DNA from: Agromyces sp. H66
Lineage (GTDB): Bacteria > Actinomycetota > Actinomycetes > Actinomycetales > Microbacteriaceae
Direction: 5' to 3'
DNA length: 64,000 nt
Assembly: GCF_004959775.1 (NCBI RefSeq)
Contig: NZ_SJZG01000002.1
Coordinates: 455,894-519,893, forward strand
The position numbers and the translations under genes were made by a program. Numbering within the stretch: the first letter of the stretch is position 1; each line of letters opens with the position of its first letter. Under the pieces are notes generated by a model that did no database searches, had not been told where the DNA came from, and worked only from the letters and a program-made list of their open reading frames with translations. Positions 7,400 to 16,199 of this stretch are shown here, piece after piece.

Positions 7400-7941
7400 C
7401 GAACCCCGGCGAGATCACCAGGATCCCCGGCACCGAGACCGCCGTGCTCGCGGGCGGCTGCTTCTGGGGCATGGAGGACCTGATCCGCAAGCGCCCCGGC
7501 GTGCTCGACACCCGCGTGGGCTACACGGGCGGCGACGTGCCGAACGCGACGTACCGCAACCACGGCACGCACGCCGAGGCCATCGAGATCGTGTTCGACC
7601 CCGCCAAGGAGTCGTTCCGCGAGCTGCTGGAGTTCTTCTTCCAGATCCACGACCCGTCGACGAGGAACCGGCAGGGCAACGACATCGGCCTGAGCTACCG
7701 GTCGGCGATCTTCCCGACCACGCCCGAGCAGGAGATCACGGCGTACGAGACCATCGCCGACGTCGATGCCTCCGGACTGTGGCCGGGGCCCGCCACGACC
7801 GAGGTCTCGCCCGCCGGCCCGTTCTGGGAGGCCGAGCCCGAGCACCAGGACTACCTGGAGCGCTACCCGAACGGCTACACGTGCCACTACGTGCGTCCGG
7901 GTTGGAAGCTGCCGAAGCGCGACGCGGAGCCCGCCGCGTAG
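7396..7941 (+). CDS. msrA: Peptide methionine-(S)-S-oxide reductase MsrA
   Basis: 181 residues with the catalytic [11 protein letters not shown] (Cys about residue 23), [24 protein letters not shown] and the [23 protein letters not shown] block. It reduces S-methionine sulfoxide and complements MsrB encoded just before it. A tail Cys ([10 protein letters not shown]) could act in recycling of the oxidised enzyme. The ATG overlaps the msrB stop by four bases. A strong terminator hairpin follows at 7963. Confidence 0.96.
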   Translation: MTNPGEITRIPGTETAVLAGGCFWGMEDLIRKRPGVLDTRVGYTGGDVPNATYRNHGTHAEAIEIVFDPAKESFRELLEFFFQIHDPSTRNRQGNDIGLSYRSAIFPTTPEQEITAYETIADVDASGLWPGPATTEVSPAGPFWEAEPEHQDYLERYPNGYTCHYVRPGWKLPKRDAEPAA

Positions 7942-7962
7942 CGCCCATCGGCGGAACCCGGC

Positions 7963-7992
7963 GGCCCCGGCGAACTCAGGTTCGCCGGGGCC
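7963..7992. terminator. Bidirectional terminator after msrA
   Basis: Perfect 13-base arms GGCCCCGGCGAAC / GTTCGCCGGGGCC with a TCAG loop, 22 bp after msrA and 27 bp after the convergent methyltransferase gene. Confidence 0.8.
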
Positions 7993-8018
7993 GTCGGCAT
8001 GCACCGGCTCGGCGCGGG

Positions 8019-8828
8019 TCAGCGGACGACGTCGCCGCGTACCGCCCAGGCCCGCGCGACGAGTGCGATGGAACCGTCGGGCTGTGCGGGCACGATGTCC
8101 CGGAGATGATCCCGCAGGCGTTCCCTCGCCGACTCGCCGAGCGATGCCACGTACGACGGCGCCGGTCCCTGCCCACCCAGGAACGGGGTCCAGTAGTCGT
8201 CGAAATCCGAGAACACCGTGGGGATCTCGATGCCCGTGGACTCGATGTCGAGCAGACCGGCGCTCGCGAAGCGCCAGGTCAGGGCCTCGGGCGTGCAGTC
8301 GGCGAAGCGCGTGCCCTCGTCGAGCGTCGCCGCGTCGGGATCGAGGTCGGCCGCGGCATCCCAGAACCTGCGCATGAACTCCATGCGATCGGCGTAGTCC
8401 CAGACGTACGCGGCGACCGCGCCGCCATCGGCCGCGACGCGGGTCATCTCCGCGAGCGCGTCATCGAGATCGGGGACGAAGTTGAGCACGAGACCCGAGA
8501 CCACGGCATCCATCGACGCGTCGCCGATCGGGAGCGCCGACGCGGAGGCGCGGTGGAACGTGACCCGGCTCCCGAGCTGGGCCACGGCGGTCTCGAGGAA
8601 TCCCTCCGACGGCTCGACCCCGTCGACGCTCGCGGGTGCGCAGTGCTCCAGGATCGCGGCCGACAGCACACCCGTGCCGCAGCCCACGTCGAGCCAGCGC
8701 CGGCCCGGCGGCACGCGCAGCCACTCGAGGAACCGAGGTGCGACCACACGGCTCCAGCGACCGACGTACCGCTCGTAGTGGCGGCCGTGCTCCCACATGT
8801 CGGTCACGCTTCCGTGAGCCATCCTCAC
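8019..8828 (-). CDS. Class I SAM-dependent methyltransferase
   Basis: 269 residues with a Rossmann SAM-binding core: WLDVGCGTGVLSAAILE (about residues 45-61), then VDGVEPSEGFLE (acidic end of strand 2), and MDAVVSGLVLNFVPDLDDALAEM (motif II-III). It resembles the UbiE/type-11 small-molecule methyltransferases; the substrate is unknown. The start is GTG 8828 because GGAGG lies six bases upstream; an internal ATG at 8822 is the alternative. It is divergent from the cupin gene 8903. Confidence 0.87.
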   Translation of the reverse strand: MRMAHGSVTDMWEHGRHYERYVGRWSRVVAPRFLEWLRVPPGRRWLDVGCGTGVLSAAILEHCAPASVDGVEPSEGFLETAVAQLGSRVTFHRASASALPIGDASMDAVVSGLVLNFVPDLDDALAEMTRVAADGGAVAAYVWDYADRMEFMRRFWDAAADLDPDAATLDEGTRFADCTPEALTWRFASAGLLDIESTGIEIPTVFSDFDDYWTPFLGGQGPAPSYVASLGESARERLRDHLRDIVPAQPDGSIALVARAWAVRGDVVR

Positions 8829-8902
8829 ACCGTACCTCCGATCGAGCGGGGAGAATGAGGATGACGGACGACCGACCGCCCCAGACCATCCGGAGGATCC
8901 AC

Positions 8903-9265
8903 ATGCCCGACGCCACCCACACCGTCATCGCCGCCGACCTCGCCGCGTTGCTCGACGTGCTGCCGATCGAGCCGGGGGCGGTGCGCTCGACGCGCATCCA
9001 CAAGGGGCCGGGCGCGAGCGTGGTGCGTCTCTCCATGGACGCTGGCACGGTGATGAAGGAGCACATCGCACAATCGCCCCTGCTCGTGACGGTGCTCGAC
9101 GGCGACGTGGCCCTCGAGGTCGGCGGCGAGCACATCGAGCTGCGGTCGGGCGGCGTCATCCACATCGACGCGCGAGTGCCGCACGCCGTCGAGGCGATCG
9201 CGCCGTCGCACCTGCTGCTCACGCTCGGCGAGCGGACGTCGACGGCACCGGATGCCGCCGGCTGA
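8903..9265 (+). CDS. Cupin-domain protein
   Basis: 120 residues forming a single conserved beta-barrel cupin: GTVMKEHIAQSPLLVTVLDGDVALEVGGEHIELRSGGVIHIDARVPHAVEA spans motifs 1 and 2 (residues about 48-100). The usual first-motif HxH is reduced to a single His (KEHIAQS), so metal binding may be weak. Such small cupins often act as sensors or isomerases; no specific function is assigned. ATG 8903 with GGAGGA five bases upstream is preferred over an upstream ATG. Confidence 0.82.
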   Translation: MPDATHTVIAADLAALLDVLPIEPGAVRSTRIHKGPGASVVRLSMDAGTVMKEHIAQSPLLVTVLDGDVALEVGGEHIELRSGGVIHIDARVPHAVEAIAPSHLLLTLGERTSTAPDAAG

Positions 9266-9320
9266 CGCCGCCCCCGGCTCCGGCGACGGACTCCCGCTGG
9301 CGACCGGCACGCTCCGTGGC

Positions 9321-9326
9321 TAGGGT
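9321..9326 (+). promoter_or_regulatory. -10 box for the gene at 9372
   Basis: TAGGGT about 46 bases before the GTG start; a short leader carrying GGAGG would result. Confidence 0.45.
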
Positions 9327-9371
9327 GGCGGTATCGCTCGCATCGACGCGACCGAGATGTTGGAGGACCTC

Positions 9372-9680
9372 GTGGCCGAACGACCGCACGATATGACCGA
9401 CCTCTACCTGGCGCCCGTCGTCCTCGGGGTCGAGGGGCGCCTGGAGGAACTGGGGGCGCTGTCCTCCGACGACCTCGGCTTCCAGGTCATCCTCGAGACC
9501 AATATCGAGCCGCGAGACACCGCCGAACGGCGCAAGGCGCTCATCGAGACCATCCGGCGCCGGGTGGAGCTCCATGGCTGGGAGGTGTCCCTCCATGAGC
9601 GCGGGGTCGCCGTGTCGCACGACGACCACACCATCGTCCTCGGGCTTCCCGACAACGTGCGGGAGTACCTCCGAGACTGA
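9372..9680 (+). CDS. Small protein of unknown function
   Basis: 102 residues, charged, without membrane segments or cysteines. The start is taken as GTG 9372 because GGAGG sits five bases before it; an in-frame ATG at 9357 overlaps that ribosome site. Visible stretches are LAPVVLGVEGRLEELGALSSDDLGF, a basic helix around ERRKALIETIRRRVELHGW, and a final LGLPDNVREYLRD. No family recognised. It stands alone between the cupin and a membrane gene, with its own probable promoter. Confidence 0.72.
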   Translation: MAERPHDMTDLYLAPVVLGVEGRLEELGALSSDDLGFQVILETNIEPRDTAERRKALIETIRRRVELHGWEVSLHERGVAVSHDDHTIVLGLPDNVREYLRD

Positions 9681-9720
9681 ACCCCGACCCGGAGGCCCGG
9701 GGCGTGCCGGTCCACCCGGC

Positions 9721-9726
9721 TAGTCT
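9721..9726 (+). promoter_or_regulatory. -10 box giving a leaderless transcript
   Basis: TAGTCT ends six bases before the ATG at 9733, the spacing expected for a leaderless mRNA. Confidence 0.5.
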
Positions 9727-9732
9727 GCTGTC

Positions 9733-10344
9733 ATGATCCGGTCGTTGCTCCGGGCCCCCGTCGGCCCGGCCGAGGTGGTCGCCGACGTGCTGCGACTCGT
9801 CGCCGTGCTGAGCGTGATCGTCGGCGGCATCGGGTGGGGCCTGCTCTCGGGGCTGAGCTTCGTCTCGGCGTTCGTCGTGATGCTCGTGCCCCGGATGCTC
9901 CGCCTGCGGCCGGCGTTCGACATCGCGTTCGGCGCGTTGATCCTCGCCTCCACGTGGTCGAGCGTGCTGAACATCTACATCACCACCCTCTGGTGGGACA
10001 TCCCGATGCACTTCGCCACCAACGGGCTGAGCGCTGCGCTCGTCTACATCGTGCTCGTGCGCAGTCGCGTGCTCGGCGATCCGTTGACGCTCCCCCACCC
10101 GACGCTCTCGGCCGCCGTCGTGACCACCGCCATCGGGTTCACGATCGGCGTGTTCTGGGAGCTGTTCGAATGGTTCGGCCACAACTTCATCGACCACGAG
10201 ATCCTCGTGGGCTACGACGACTCCCTCGGTGACCTGCTGTGGGGCGGTCTGGGGTCGCTCCTCGCGGGCTTCGGGATGACCTACTTCATGGCCGAGCCGG
10301 GCGAGCGGGCCGGGCACCGGGTCGCCGCGGGCACCGCCGACTGA
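9733..10344 (+). CDS. YjdF/DUF2238-like membrane protein
   Basis: 203 residues with about five or six transmembrane helices. The central WWDIPMHFATNGLSAAL (about residues 87-103), FWELFEWFGHNFIDHE (about 141-156) and GYDDSLGDLLWGGLGSL motifs, with conserved His, Glu and Asp within membrane helices, match the YjdF/DUF2238 inner-membrane family. The biochemical role is not known. The ATG has a -10 box six bases upstream. The gene ends 19 bp from the convergent E2 gene. Confidence 0.8.
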   Translation: MIRSLLRAPVGPAEVVADVLRLVAVLSVIVGGIGWGLLSGLSFVSAFVVMLVPRMLRLRPAFDIAFGALILASTWSSVLNIYITTLWWDIPMHFATNGLSAALVYIVLVRSRVLGDPLTLPHPTLSAAVVTTAIGFTIGVFWELFEWFGHNFIDHEILVGYDDSLGDLLWGGLGSLLAGFGMTYFMAEPGERAGHRVAAGTAD

Positions 10345-10363
10345 GACGGTCCCCGCCGAGATC

Positions 10364-11647
10364 TCAGGCGAGGATCGTCAACGGGTGCTCGATGCGCGCG
10401 ACGAAGGCGGAGAGCCAGCGCGCGGCGAGTGCACCGTCGAGCACGCGATGGTCGGCCGAGAGGGTGACGGTCATGATCGTGCCCACCTCGAGGGCACCGT
10501 CGACCACGACCGGCGCCTGACGGGCGGCGCCGACGGCGAGGATCCCGGCCTGTGGCGGGTTGATGATCGCGCTGAACTCCTGGGTGCCGAACATGCCGAG
10601 GTTCGAGACCGAGAAACTGCCGCCCTCGATCTCGTGCTGGCGGAGGCCACCCGACCGGGCGCGCTCGGCGAGATCGGCGAGCTGCCGGCCGAGCGCCGAG
10701 ACGCTGAGTCCCTCCACCCCGCGCACCACCGGCGTGACCAGGCCGTCGTCCAGTGCCACGGCGATCGCGACGTCGACCGTACGGTGCTGCAGCACGCCCT
10801 CGTCGGACCAGGTGCGGTTCGCCTCGGGCACGTCCTGGAGGGCACCCGCGACCGCCTTCACCACGAGGTCGTTGACCGACACCTTGACCGAGCCCGTGGC
10901 GTTGAGCTCGCGGCGCAGTTCGAGGAGTCGGTCGACCCGGCAGTCCGCCGTGAGGTAGAAGTGCGGGACCCGAGCCTTCGAGTCGGTGAGGCGACGAGCG
11001 ATGGTGCGGCGCATGCGGGTGTGCGGGATGAGCTCGGGTTCCGCGCCGGCGGGCCCGGCGGGTTCGGCGGGCTCGGCGGGCGACACGCGCGGAGTCGCCG
11101 GCACGGCCGGAGTCGCCGGCGCCGCGGTTTCGGGGATGCCCGCGGCGATCAGCTCCTCGAGGTCGCGGCGCACGATCCGGCCGTTCGGCCCCGAGCCCTC
11201 GACGTCATCGAGGCTGAGCCCGCGTTCCCGGGCCATCCGGCGCACCAGTGGGCTGATGAAGCGTCGCTCCTGGGAGCCGGATGCCTCGGCGCGGGTCTCC
11301 TGCGGCTTCGGTGCGGCCGCGGCATCCCGTGCCATCGGAGCAGATGCCGCCGCGGAATCCCCGCCCTCGTCGGAGACCGGCGCCATGCGACCCTCGGGAG
11401 CGGCTTCGCCGGGCTCGCCGAGCACGGCGATCGGCGTGCCGACGTCGACGGCGTCGCCCTCGGCGACGAGGAGCTGCAACACGGTGCCGGCGGTCTCCGC
11501 CGCGTACTCGACGACGGCCTTGTCGGTCTCGATCTCGGCGAAGGGCTGCCCCACCGTCACGGTGTCGCCGACGGCGACCGACCACGACTGGATCGCGGCC
11601 TCTTCGGCGCCCGCGAGCACCTCGGGCATGCGGATGGTCGTCGCCAT
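10364..11647 (-). CDS. Dihydrolipoyl acyltransferase (E2) of a 2-oxoacid dehydrogenase complex
   Basis: 427 residues in the E2 order: a biotinyl/lipoyl domain at residues about 1-78 with the lipoyl lysine in EIETDKAVVEYAAE, a flexible acidic/Ala linker, a peripheral-subunit-binding domain (ISPLVRRMARERGLSLDDVEGSGPNGRIVRRDL), a second Pro/Ala linker, and the catalytic CAT fold with the active-site HRVLDGA near the C-terminus. It transfers the acyl group from the E1 product to CoA. Its ATG shares a base with the stop of the E1 gene, so E1 and E2 are coupled. No E3 gene is in the window. Confidence 0.93.
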   Translation of the reverse strand: MATTIRMPEVLAGAEEAAIQSWSVAVGDTVTVGQPFAEIETDKAVVEYAAETAGTVLQLLVAEGDAVDVGTPIAVLGEPGEAAPEGRMAPVSDEGGDSAAASAPMARDAAAAPKPQETRAEASGSQERRFISPLVRRMARERGLSLDDVEGSGPNGRIVRRDLEELIAAGIPETAAPATPAVPATPRVSPAEPAEPAGPAGAEPELIPHTRMRRTIARRLTDSKARVPHFYLTADCRVDRLLELRRELNATGSVKVSVNDLVVKAVAGALQDVPEANRTWSDEGVLQHRTVDVAIAVALDDGLVTPVVRGVEGLSVSALGRQLADLAERARSGGLRQHEIEGGSFSVSNLGMFGTQEFSAIINPPQAGILAVGAARQAPVVVDGALEVGTIMTVTLSADHRVLDGALAARWLSAFVARIEHPLTILA

Positions 11648-13833
11648 CAGGCACCTCCCGCGTTCCGGCGCACGGTCTCGAGCCCGGCGACGACCTCCTC
11701 CGTGCGGGCGATCGCCGCCCGCTCGAGCACCCGGGAGATCGACGGCGACGACTCCGAACCGGTGACCCGCTGCACCGGCTGGTCGAGCCAGTCGAACAGG
11801 CGCCGCTGGATCTCGTCGGCGAGCCAGCCGCCGTACGACGTGCCGCGCGCGCCCTGTTCGACGATGAGCACGGCGTTGGTCTTCTTGACGGATGCCTCGA
11901 TGGTGTCCCAGTCGATCGATGCGCGGTCGAGCCAGCGCAGGTCGACGAGCTCCGCGTCGATGCCGGTCTGCTCGATCGCCTCGAGGCTGTGCCGCACCAT
12001 CGAGAGGTAGCTGATGACGGTCACCTCGCGGCCCTCGCGGCGGATCGCGGCGGTGCCGGGCGGGATGACGTAGTCGAGGTCGCCCGCGATGACGGTGTCC
12101 TTCTCGCTGTAGAGATCGACGTGCTCGATCACGAGCACGGGATCCTCGAGGGCGAGCGCGGCGTTCATGAGTCCGACGTAGTCCTCGGCCGACGACGGCG
12201 CGACGATGCGCCATCCGGCGCTCGTGGCGAAGACGCCGGCCGGGTCCATGAGGTGCTGGGACCCGTAGCCCGAGCCCATCGCGACCTTCGTGCGCAGCAC
12301 GAGCGGCACGGGGTTGTCGCCGCCGAACATGTGCCGGGCCTTGCCGATCTGGTTGAACACCTGGTCGGCGGCGACCCAGAGGAAGTCGGGATACATGAAC
12401 TCGACCACGGGACGGAACCGACCGTCGAGCGCCATGCCGCCGCCGAGCCCGGCGAACGCGTTCTCGCTGATCGGCGTGCCGAGCACCCGCTCGGGGAAGG
12501 CGGTGGAGAGGCCCTTCGTGGCACCGTTGGTGCCGCCCTTCAGGCGGTGCACGTCCTCGCCGAGCACGATGATACGGGGGTCCTCCGCCATGCGGCGCTC
12601 CATGACGCCCGCGACCGCGTCGACGAACTTGACCTCGTCGCGTGCTCGGGTGTCGGTGAGCGGTTCGAGCGCACGGTGGCCCTCGAGCTCACCGAGGTCG
12701 CCGCGGATGCCGACGTCGACGAACTCGGGGTCGGGCCAGAGCTCGGGCCGGATGCGACGGCGGCCCTCCTTCTCGGGATCGGCCTCGATCAGTTCGGAGG
12801 TCGCCGCATCCATGGCGGCGACGGCCTGCGCGCGCACCGCCTCGACCTGATCATCGGTGACGAGCCCGAGCCGCGTCAGCTCGGTCGCCATGCGGACGAC
12901 GGGGTCGCGCTCACGCCACTGCGCCTCCTCCTCCTTCGATCGGTATCCGAACGCGCTGCCGGGGTACGGACCGTTCTGGTGGAAGTACCGGTACACCTGC
13001 GCCTCGATCACGACCGGGCCGTCGCCCGCCCGCATCCGCTGCTCCGCCTCGACCATCGCGAGGTGTACCGCGAGCGGATCCATGCCGTCGACCCGGTACG
13101 CCGGGATGCCGAAGCCGAGGCCTCGGGCCGAGAGCCGCGACTCGGCGGTGACCTCCTCGACGTGCGTCGAGACGGCGTAGAGGTTGTTCTCGATGAAGAA
13201 GGCCACCGGGAGCTTCCACGCTGCGGCGAGGTTCATGCTCTCGAGCACGGAGCCGATGTTCGTGGCCCCGTCGCCGAAGTAGGTGACCGTGACATCCGTC
13301 GTGTCCGAGTGCTTCTGCGCCCACGCGTTGCCGGCCGCGAGCGGCACGCCGCCGCCCACGATGGCATTGGTGCCGAGCGCACCGGCCTCGAACCACTGCA
13401 GGTGCATCGAGCCGCCGCGGCCGCGACAGTAGCCCTGAGCGAGCCCGAGGATCTCGGCGAGCGTGCGCTGCAGCACGGTCTGCACGTCGGGCGTGACGAG
13501 CTGCTCGAGGTCGAGCCGGCCGCCGGAAACGTGCGTGATGGCCTTCGCGAGGAACTGGTGGTGGCCGCGGTGCGAGCCGTTGATGCCGTCGGTCGAGCGC
13601 AGGCCCACGATCGAGCCGACCGCGCCGCCCTCCTGCCCGATCGACGAGTGCGCGGGACCGTGCACGAGACCCTCGCCCGCGAGGTCGAGCACGCGCTCCT
13701 CGAACGAGCGGATCAGGTGCAGCTCGCCGAGCATGGTCGCGAGCAGCGCCGGATCGGCCGACTTCCAGTCGGCGGCGGTGGTCGTGATCTCGACCCACGG
13801 GGCCGCGGGTTCCAGACGTCGTCGTCTCGCCAT
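11647..13833 (-). CDS. 2-oxoacid dehydrogenase E1, fused alpha and beta subunits
   Basis: 728 residues combining both E1 chains. The alpha half (about residues 1-370) has IRSFEERVLDL, SHRGHHQFLA and the thiamine diphosphate motif FGDGATNIGS...ENN; the beta half (from about 390) has KFVDAVAGVMERRMAEDPRI, VLGEDVHRLKGG, PISENAFAGLGGGMALDG and VEFMYPDFLWVAADQ. It decarboxylates a 2-oxoacid and reductively acylates E2. The substrate (acetoin, pyruvate or branched-chain acid) is not fixed by sequence. ATG 13833 is chosen at the MARRRRLEPAAPW start. Expression is probably controlled by the operators at 13906 and 13969. Confidence 0.92.
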   Translation of the reverse strand: MARRRRLEPAAPWVEITTTAADWKSADPALLATMLGELHLIRSFEERVLDLAGEGLVHGPAHSSIGQEGGAVGSIVGLRSTDGINGSHRGHHQFLAKAITHVSGGRLDLEQLVTPDVQTVLQRTLAEILGLAQGYCRGRGGSMHLQWFEAGALGTNAIVGGGVPLAAGNAWAQKHSDTTDVTVTYFGDGATNIGSVLESMNLAAAWKLPVAFFIENNLYAVSTHVEEVTAESRLSARGLGFGIPAYRVDGMDPLAVHLAMVEAEQRMRAGDGPVVIEAQVYRYFHQNGPYPGSAFGYRSKEEEAQWRERDPVVRMATELTRLGLVTDDQVEAVRAQAVAAMDAATSELIEADPEKEGRRRIRPELWPDPEFVDVGIRGDLGELEGHRALEPLTDTRARDEVKFVDAVAGVMERRMAEDPRIIVLGEDVHRLKGGTNGATKGLSTAFPERVLGTPISENAFAGLGGGMALDGRFRPVVEFMYPDFLWVAADQVFNQIGKARHMFGGDNPVPLVLRTKVAMGSGYGSQHLMDPAGVFATSAGWRIVAPSSAEDYVGLMNAALALEDPVLVIEHVDLYSEKDTVIAGDLDYVIPPGTAAIRREGREVTVISYLSMVRHSLEAIEQTGIDAELVDLRWLDRASIDWDTIEASVKKTNAVLIVEQGARGTSYGGWLADEIQRRLFDWLDQPVQRVTGSESSPSISRVLERAAIARTEEVVAGLETVRRNAGGA

Positions 13834-13892
13834 GTCGATCCTTCGTCGGTGACTCCCGCCGCGCGCTCCCGCACGACGGTGTGATGTCGGCC

Positions 13893-13980
13893 AGCATACG
13901 ACATGATTGCATCCAATTTCGCGATCACTTGACAAGTCGCCTGCCCGTTTCCGTGGACTGGACGTATGATTGCATCCAGT
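13893..13980. promoter_or_regulatory. Divergent promoters with duplicated GntR-type operator
   Basis: The 16-bp sequence ATGATTGCATCCAATT (13903-13918) recurs as ATGATTGCATCCAGTT (13966-13981, one mismatch) 63 bp away, six helical turns. Each contains ATTG-N4-CAAT or CAGT, a small palindrome. The second copy overlaps TATGAT (13965-13970), a good -10 box for the rightward VOC/gntR genes; the first borders TATGCT (minus strand 13898-13893), a -10 for the leftward E1 gene. The GntR/FadR regulator at 14525 is the obvious binder. Confidence 0.55.
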
Positions 13981-14003
13981 TCATCGCGATGAAGGGATAC
14001 CTC

Positions 14004-14528
14004 ATGGCCCTGCCCGGCCTTCGCGGCACCGATCACATCGGCTTCACCGTGCCCGACCTCGAGGAGGCGCACCGCTTCTTCGTCGACGTCATCGGCTGCG
14101 AGCACGTGTACACGCTCGGGCCATTCGAGCGCGAGGACGACTGGATGGCCGAGCACATGAACGTGCATCCGCGGTCGGTCATGCGGGAGCTGCGGTTCTA
14201 TCGATGCGAGTTCGGAGCCAACTTCGAGATCTTCCAGTGGGAACCCGCCGACGGGCAGCGCGACCAGCCGCGCAACAGCGACCTCGGAGGGCACCACCTC
14301 GCGTTCTACGTCGAGGACCTCGACACCGCGGTGGCGTACCTGAGGGCGCGGGGCCTGCGGGTGCTGAGCGAGCCGACCGCGAGCCGCAATGCCAGCGAGG
14401 GGCAGCGGTGGGTGTACTTTCTCAGCCCATGGGGCATGCAACTGGAGCTGGTGAGCTACCCGAACGGCAAGGCGTACGAGGCGACCTCCTCGGTGCGACT
14501 CTGGGACCCCAGGGACCCCGCAGCATGA
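14004..14528 (+). CDS. VOC (glyoxalase/extradiol dioxygenase fold) protein
   Basis: 174 residues with two beta-alpha-beta-beta-beta modules: GTDHIGFTVPDLEEAHRFFVDVIGC at the start and GGHHLAFYVEDLDTAVAYLRARG (about residues 94-116) for the second. Metal ligands expected in the family can be seen as H (TDHIGF), H (GGHHLAF) and E (LELVSYP). The reaction could be dioxygenase, lyase or isomerase chemistry on a small organic acid. ATG 14004 follows AAGGGATA. The stop overlaps the gntR start by ATGA. It is probably part of the catabolic set controlled by GntR. Confidence 0.88.
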   Translation: MALPGLRGTDHIGFTVPDLEEAHRFFVDVIGCEHVYTLGPFEREDDWMAEHMNVHPRSVMRELRFYRCEFGANFEIFQWEPADGQRDQPRNSDLGGHHLAFYVEDLDTAVAYLRARGLRVLSEPTASRNASEGQRWVYFLSPWGMQLELVSYPNGKAYEATSSVRLWDPRDPAA

Positions 14529-15208
14529 GCGCCGAACCCCAGGTCGCCCCCGTCCCGCGCGACGGCGCCGCCAGCCGCCGGATCGCGGAGGGCATCCGCG
14601 ACGCCATACTGCACGGCGAGTACCACCCTGGCTCGCGACTCCGGCAGGAGGAGATCGCCGAACGGTTCGGCGCGAGCCGGGTGCCGGTGCGCGAGGCCCT
14701 GAAGGCACTCGAGTCGGAAGGACTGGTCACCCTCGTGGCGAACGCGGGCGCCTGGGTCTCCCGGCTCACGCTGGAGGAATGCGAGGAGGTGTACCAGGCG
14801 CGCGAGCGCCTCGAGCCGCTGCTGCTGCGCTACTCCGCGCCGCACCTGACGCCGGAGGACCTCCAGCAACTCGACGCCCTCGCGCGCCGCATGGCCGAGA
14901 CCGACGACGTCGCGGAGTTCCTGCGCCTCGATCGCGAGTTCCACATGCTGAGCTACAGCCGGGCCGACACGCTCATGCTCGGCGACCTCGTGCGGCGGTT
15001 CTGGAACACGACGCAACCCTATCGACGAGCCTACACGCTGCTCATCGACGCGCACCGCACGCGCATCGTGCACGACGAGCACCACCTTCTCGTCACCGCC
15101 CTGCGCGAGGGCGACCTCGAGAGCGCCGAGCAGACCATCACGGGCCACATCCGCCGGACCCGACGGATGCTGGCGAAGCATCCCGAGATCTTCTCCGCGG
15201 GGTCCTGA
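14525..15208 (+). CDS. GntR-family (FadR/FCD subfamily) regulator
   Basis: 227 residues with an N-terminal winged HTH (about residues 15-80: IAEGIRDAILHGEYHPGSRLRQEEIAERFGASRVPVREALKALESEGLV) and an all-helical FCD domain (about 85-215) with metal-binding-type acidic and His residues (DREFHMLSYS, DEHHLLVTALREGD, GHIRRTRRML). FCD regulators normally repress catabolic genes and release DNA on binding a carboxylate intermediate. The ATG overlaps the VOC stop. Probable operators lie 550 bp upstream, between the divergent E1/E2 and VOC/gntR units, so it likely controls both. Confidence 0.93.
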   Translation: MSAEPQVAPVPRDGAASRRIAEGIRDAILHGEYHPGSRLRQEEIAERFGASRVPVREALKALESEGLVTLVANAGAWVSRLTLEECEEVYQARERLEPLLLRYSAPHLTPEDLQQLDALARRMAETDDVAEFLRLDREFHMLSYSRADTLMLGDLVRRFWNTTQPYRRAYTLLIDAHRTRIVHDEHHLLVTALREGDLESAEQTITGHIRRTRRMLAKHPEIFSAGS

Positions 15209-15280
15209 GGCCGGCGCGCGACCACCACAGACCACGACCGCTCCGACGACGACCGGCTGACGACAGCCACAGGAGGCATC

Positions 15281-16159
15281 ATGACCCGAATCGGATTCCT
15301 GGGACTCGGCAACATGGGCCGCGCCATGGCGGGGCGACTCGTGGCCGCCGGTCACGAGGTCGTCGTCTGGAACCGCTCGCCCGCGGCGGCCGACGAGCTC
15401 GTCGGCGCCGGAGCGGAGCTCGCCGCCGGTCCCGCCGAGGCGCTCGCCGCGCCGATCTCGTTCTCGATGCTCGCGAACGACGAGGCGGCGGAGTCGGTGC
15501 TCACCGCAGAGCACCTGCGCGGAGCTCCCGGCCGCATCCACGTGAACACGGCGTCGATCAGTGCGGCGGCGGCCGATCGGCTGCAAGCGGTGCACCGATC
15601 GGCAGGCGTGGGCTACGTCGCCGCACCGGTGCTGGGCCGGCCCGCCGTCGCCGAGGCGGGCAAGCTCAACATCATGGTCGCCGGGCCGGCGGACCTCGTC
15701 GACCGCGTGGAACCGCTGCTCGACGAACTGAGCGTCCGCGTCTGGCGGTTCGGCGACGTCCCGCGTCGCGCGAACGTCACCAAGGCCGCCATGAACTTCA
15801 TGATCCTGCACGCCCTGGAGTCGATCGGCGAGGCTATCACCCTCGTCGAAGCCCACGACGTCGACGCATCCGACTTCGTCGAGCTCATGACGAACTCCCT
15901 CTTCGGCGGCGTCGTCTACAGCGGCTACGGTCCCATGATCGCCGAGCGCCGCTACCGCCCCGCGGGTTTCTCGATGGCGCTCGGCCTCAAGGACCTGGGC
16001 CTCGCGGAGGCCCTCGCCGAGGAGACGGGCATCTCCCTGCCCACGGCGCCGGTGATCCGCGACCGCTTCGAGCGGGCCCTCGCCGACGACGAGCTCCAGG
16101 AGTACGACTGGTCGGGCGTGGCGGAGGTCACCCGCCGCCAGGTGAAGCGCTCGCGTTGA
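15281..16159 (+). CDS. NAD(P)-dependent beta-hydroxyacid dehydrogenase
   Basis: 292 residues with the 3-hydroxyisobutyrate dehydrogenase layout: the N-terminal Rossmann IGFLGLGNMGRAMAGRL (residues 4-20), NTASISAAAADRL in place of the usual substrate-binding DxSTxxP loop, then an all-helical C-terminal domain with the catalytic Lys in NVTKAAMNF (about residue 168) and LGLKDLGLA. It oxidises a beta-hydroxyacid or reduces the semialdehyde, probably in the same pathway as the 2-oxoacid dehydrogenase. It follows the gntR gene by 72 bp and has a GGAGG ribosome site. It converges on the M24 gene. Confidence 0.9.
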   Translation: MTRIGFLGLGNMGRAMAGRLVAAGHEVVVWNRSPAAADELVGAGAELAAGPAEALAAPISFSMLANDEAAESVLTAEHLRGAPGRIHVNTASISAAAADRLQAVHRSAGVGYVAAPVLGRPAVAEAGKLNIMVAGPADLVDRVEPLLDELSVRVWRFGDVPRRANVTKAAMNFMILHALESIGEAITLVEAHDVDASDFVELMTNSLFGGVVYSGYGPMIAERRYRPAGFSMALGLKDLGLAEALAEETGISLPTAPVIRDRFERALADDELQEYDWSGVAEVTRRQVKRSR

Positions 16160-16199
16160 CCGAGGGGCCGGCGGTGGGACATCCGCTGCCCGGTGCCGC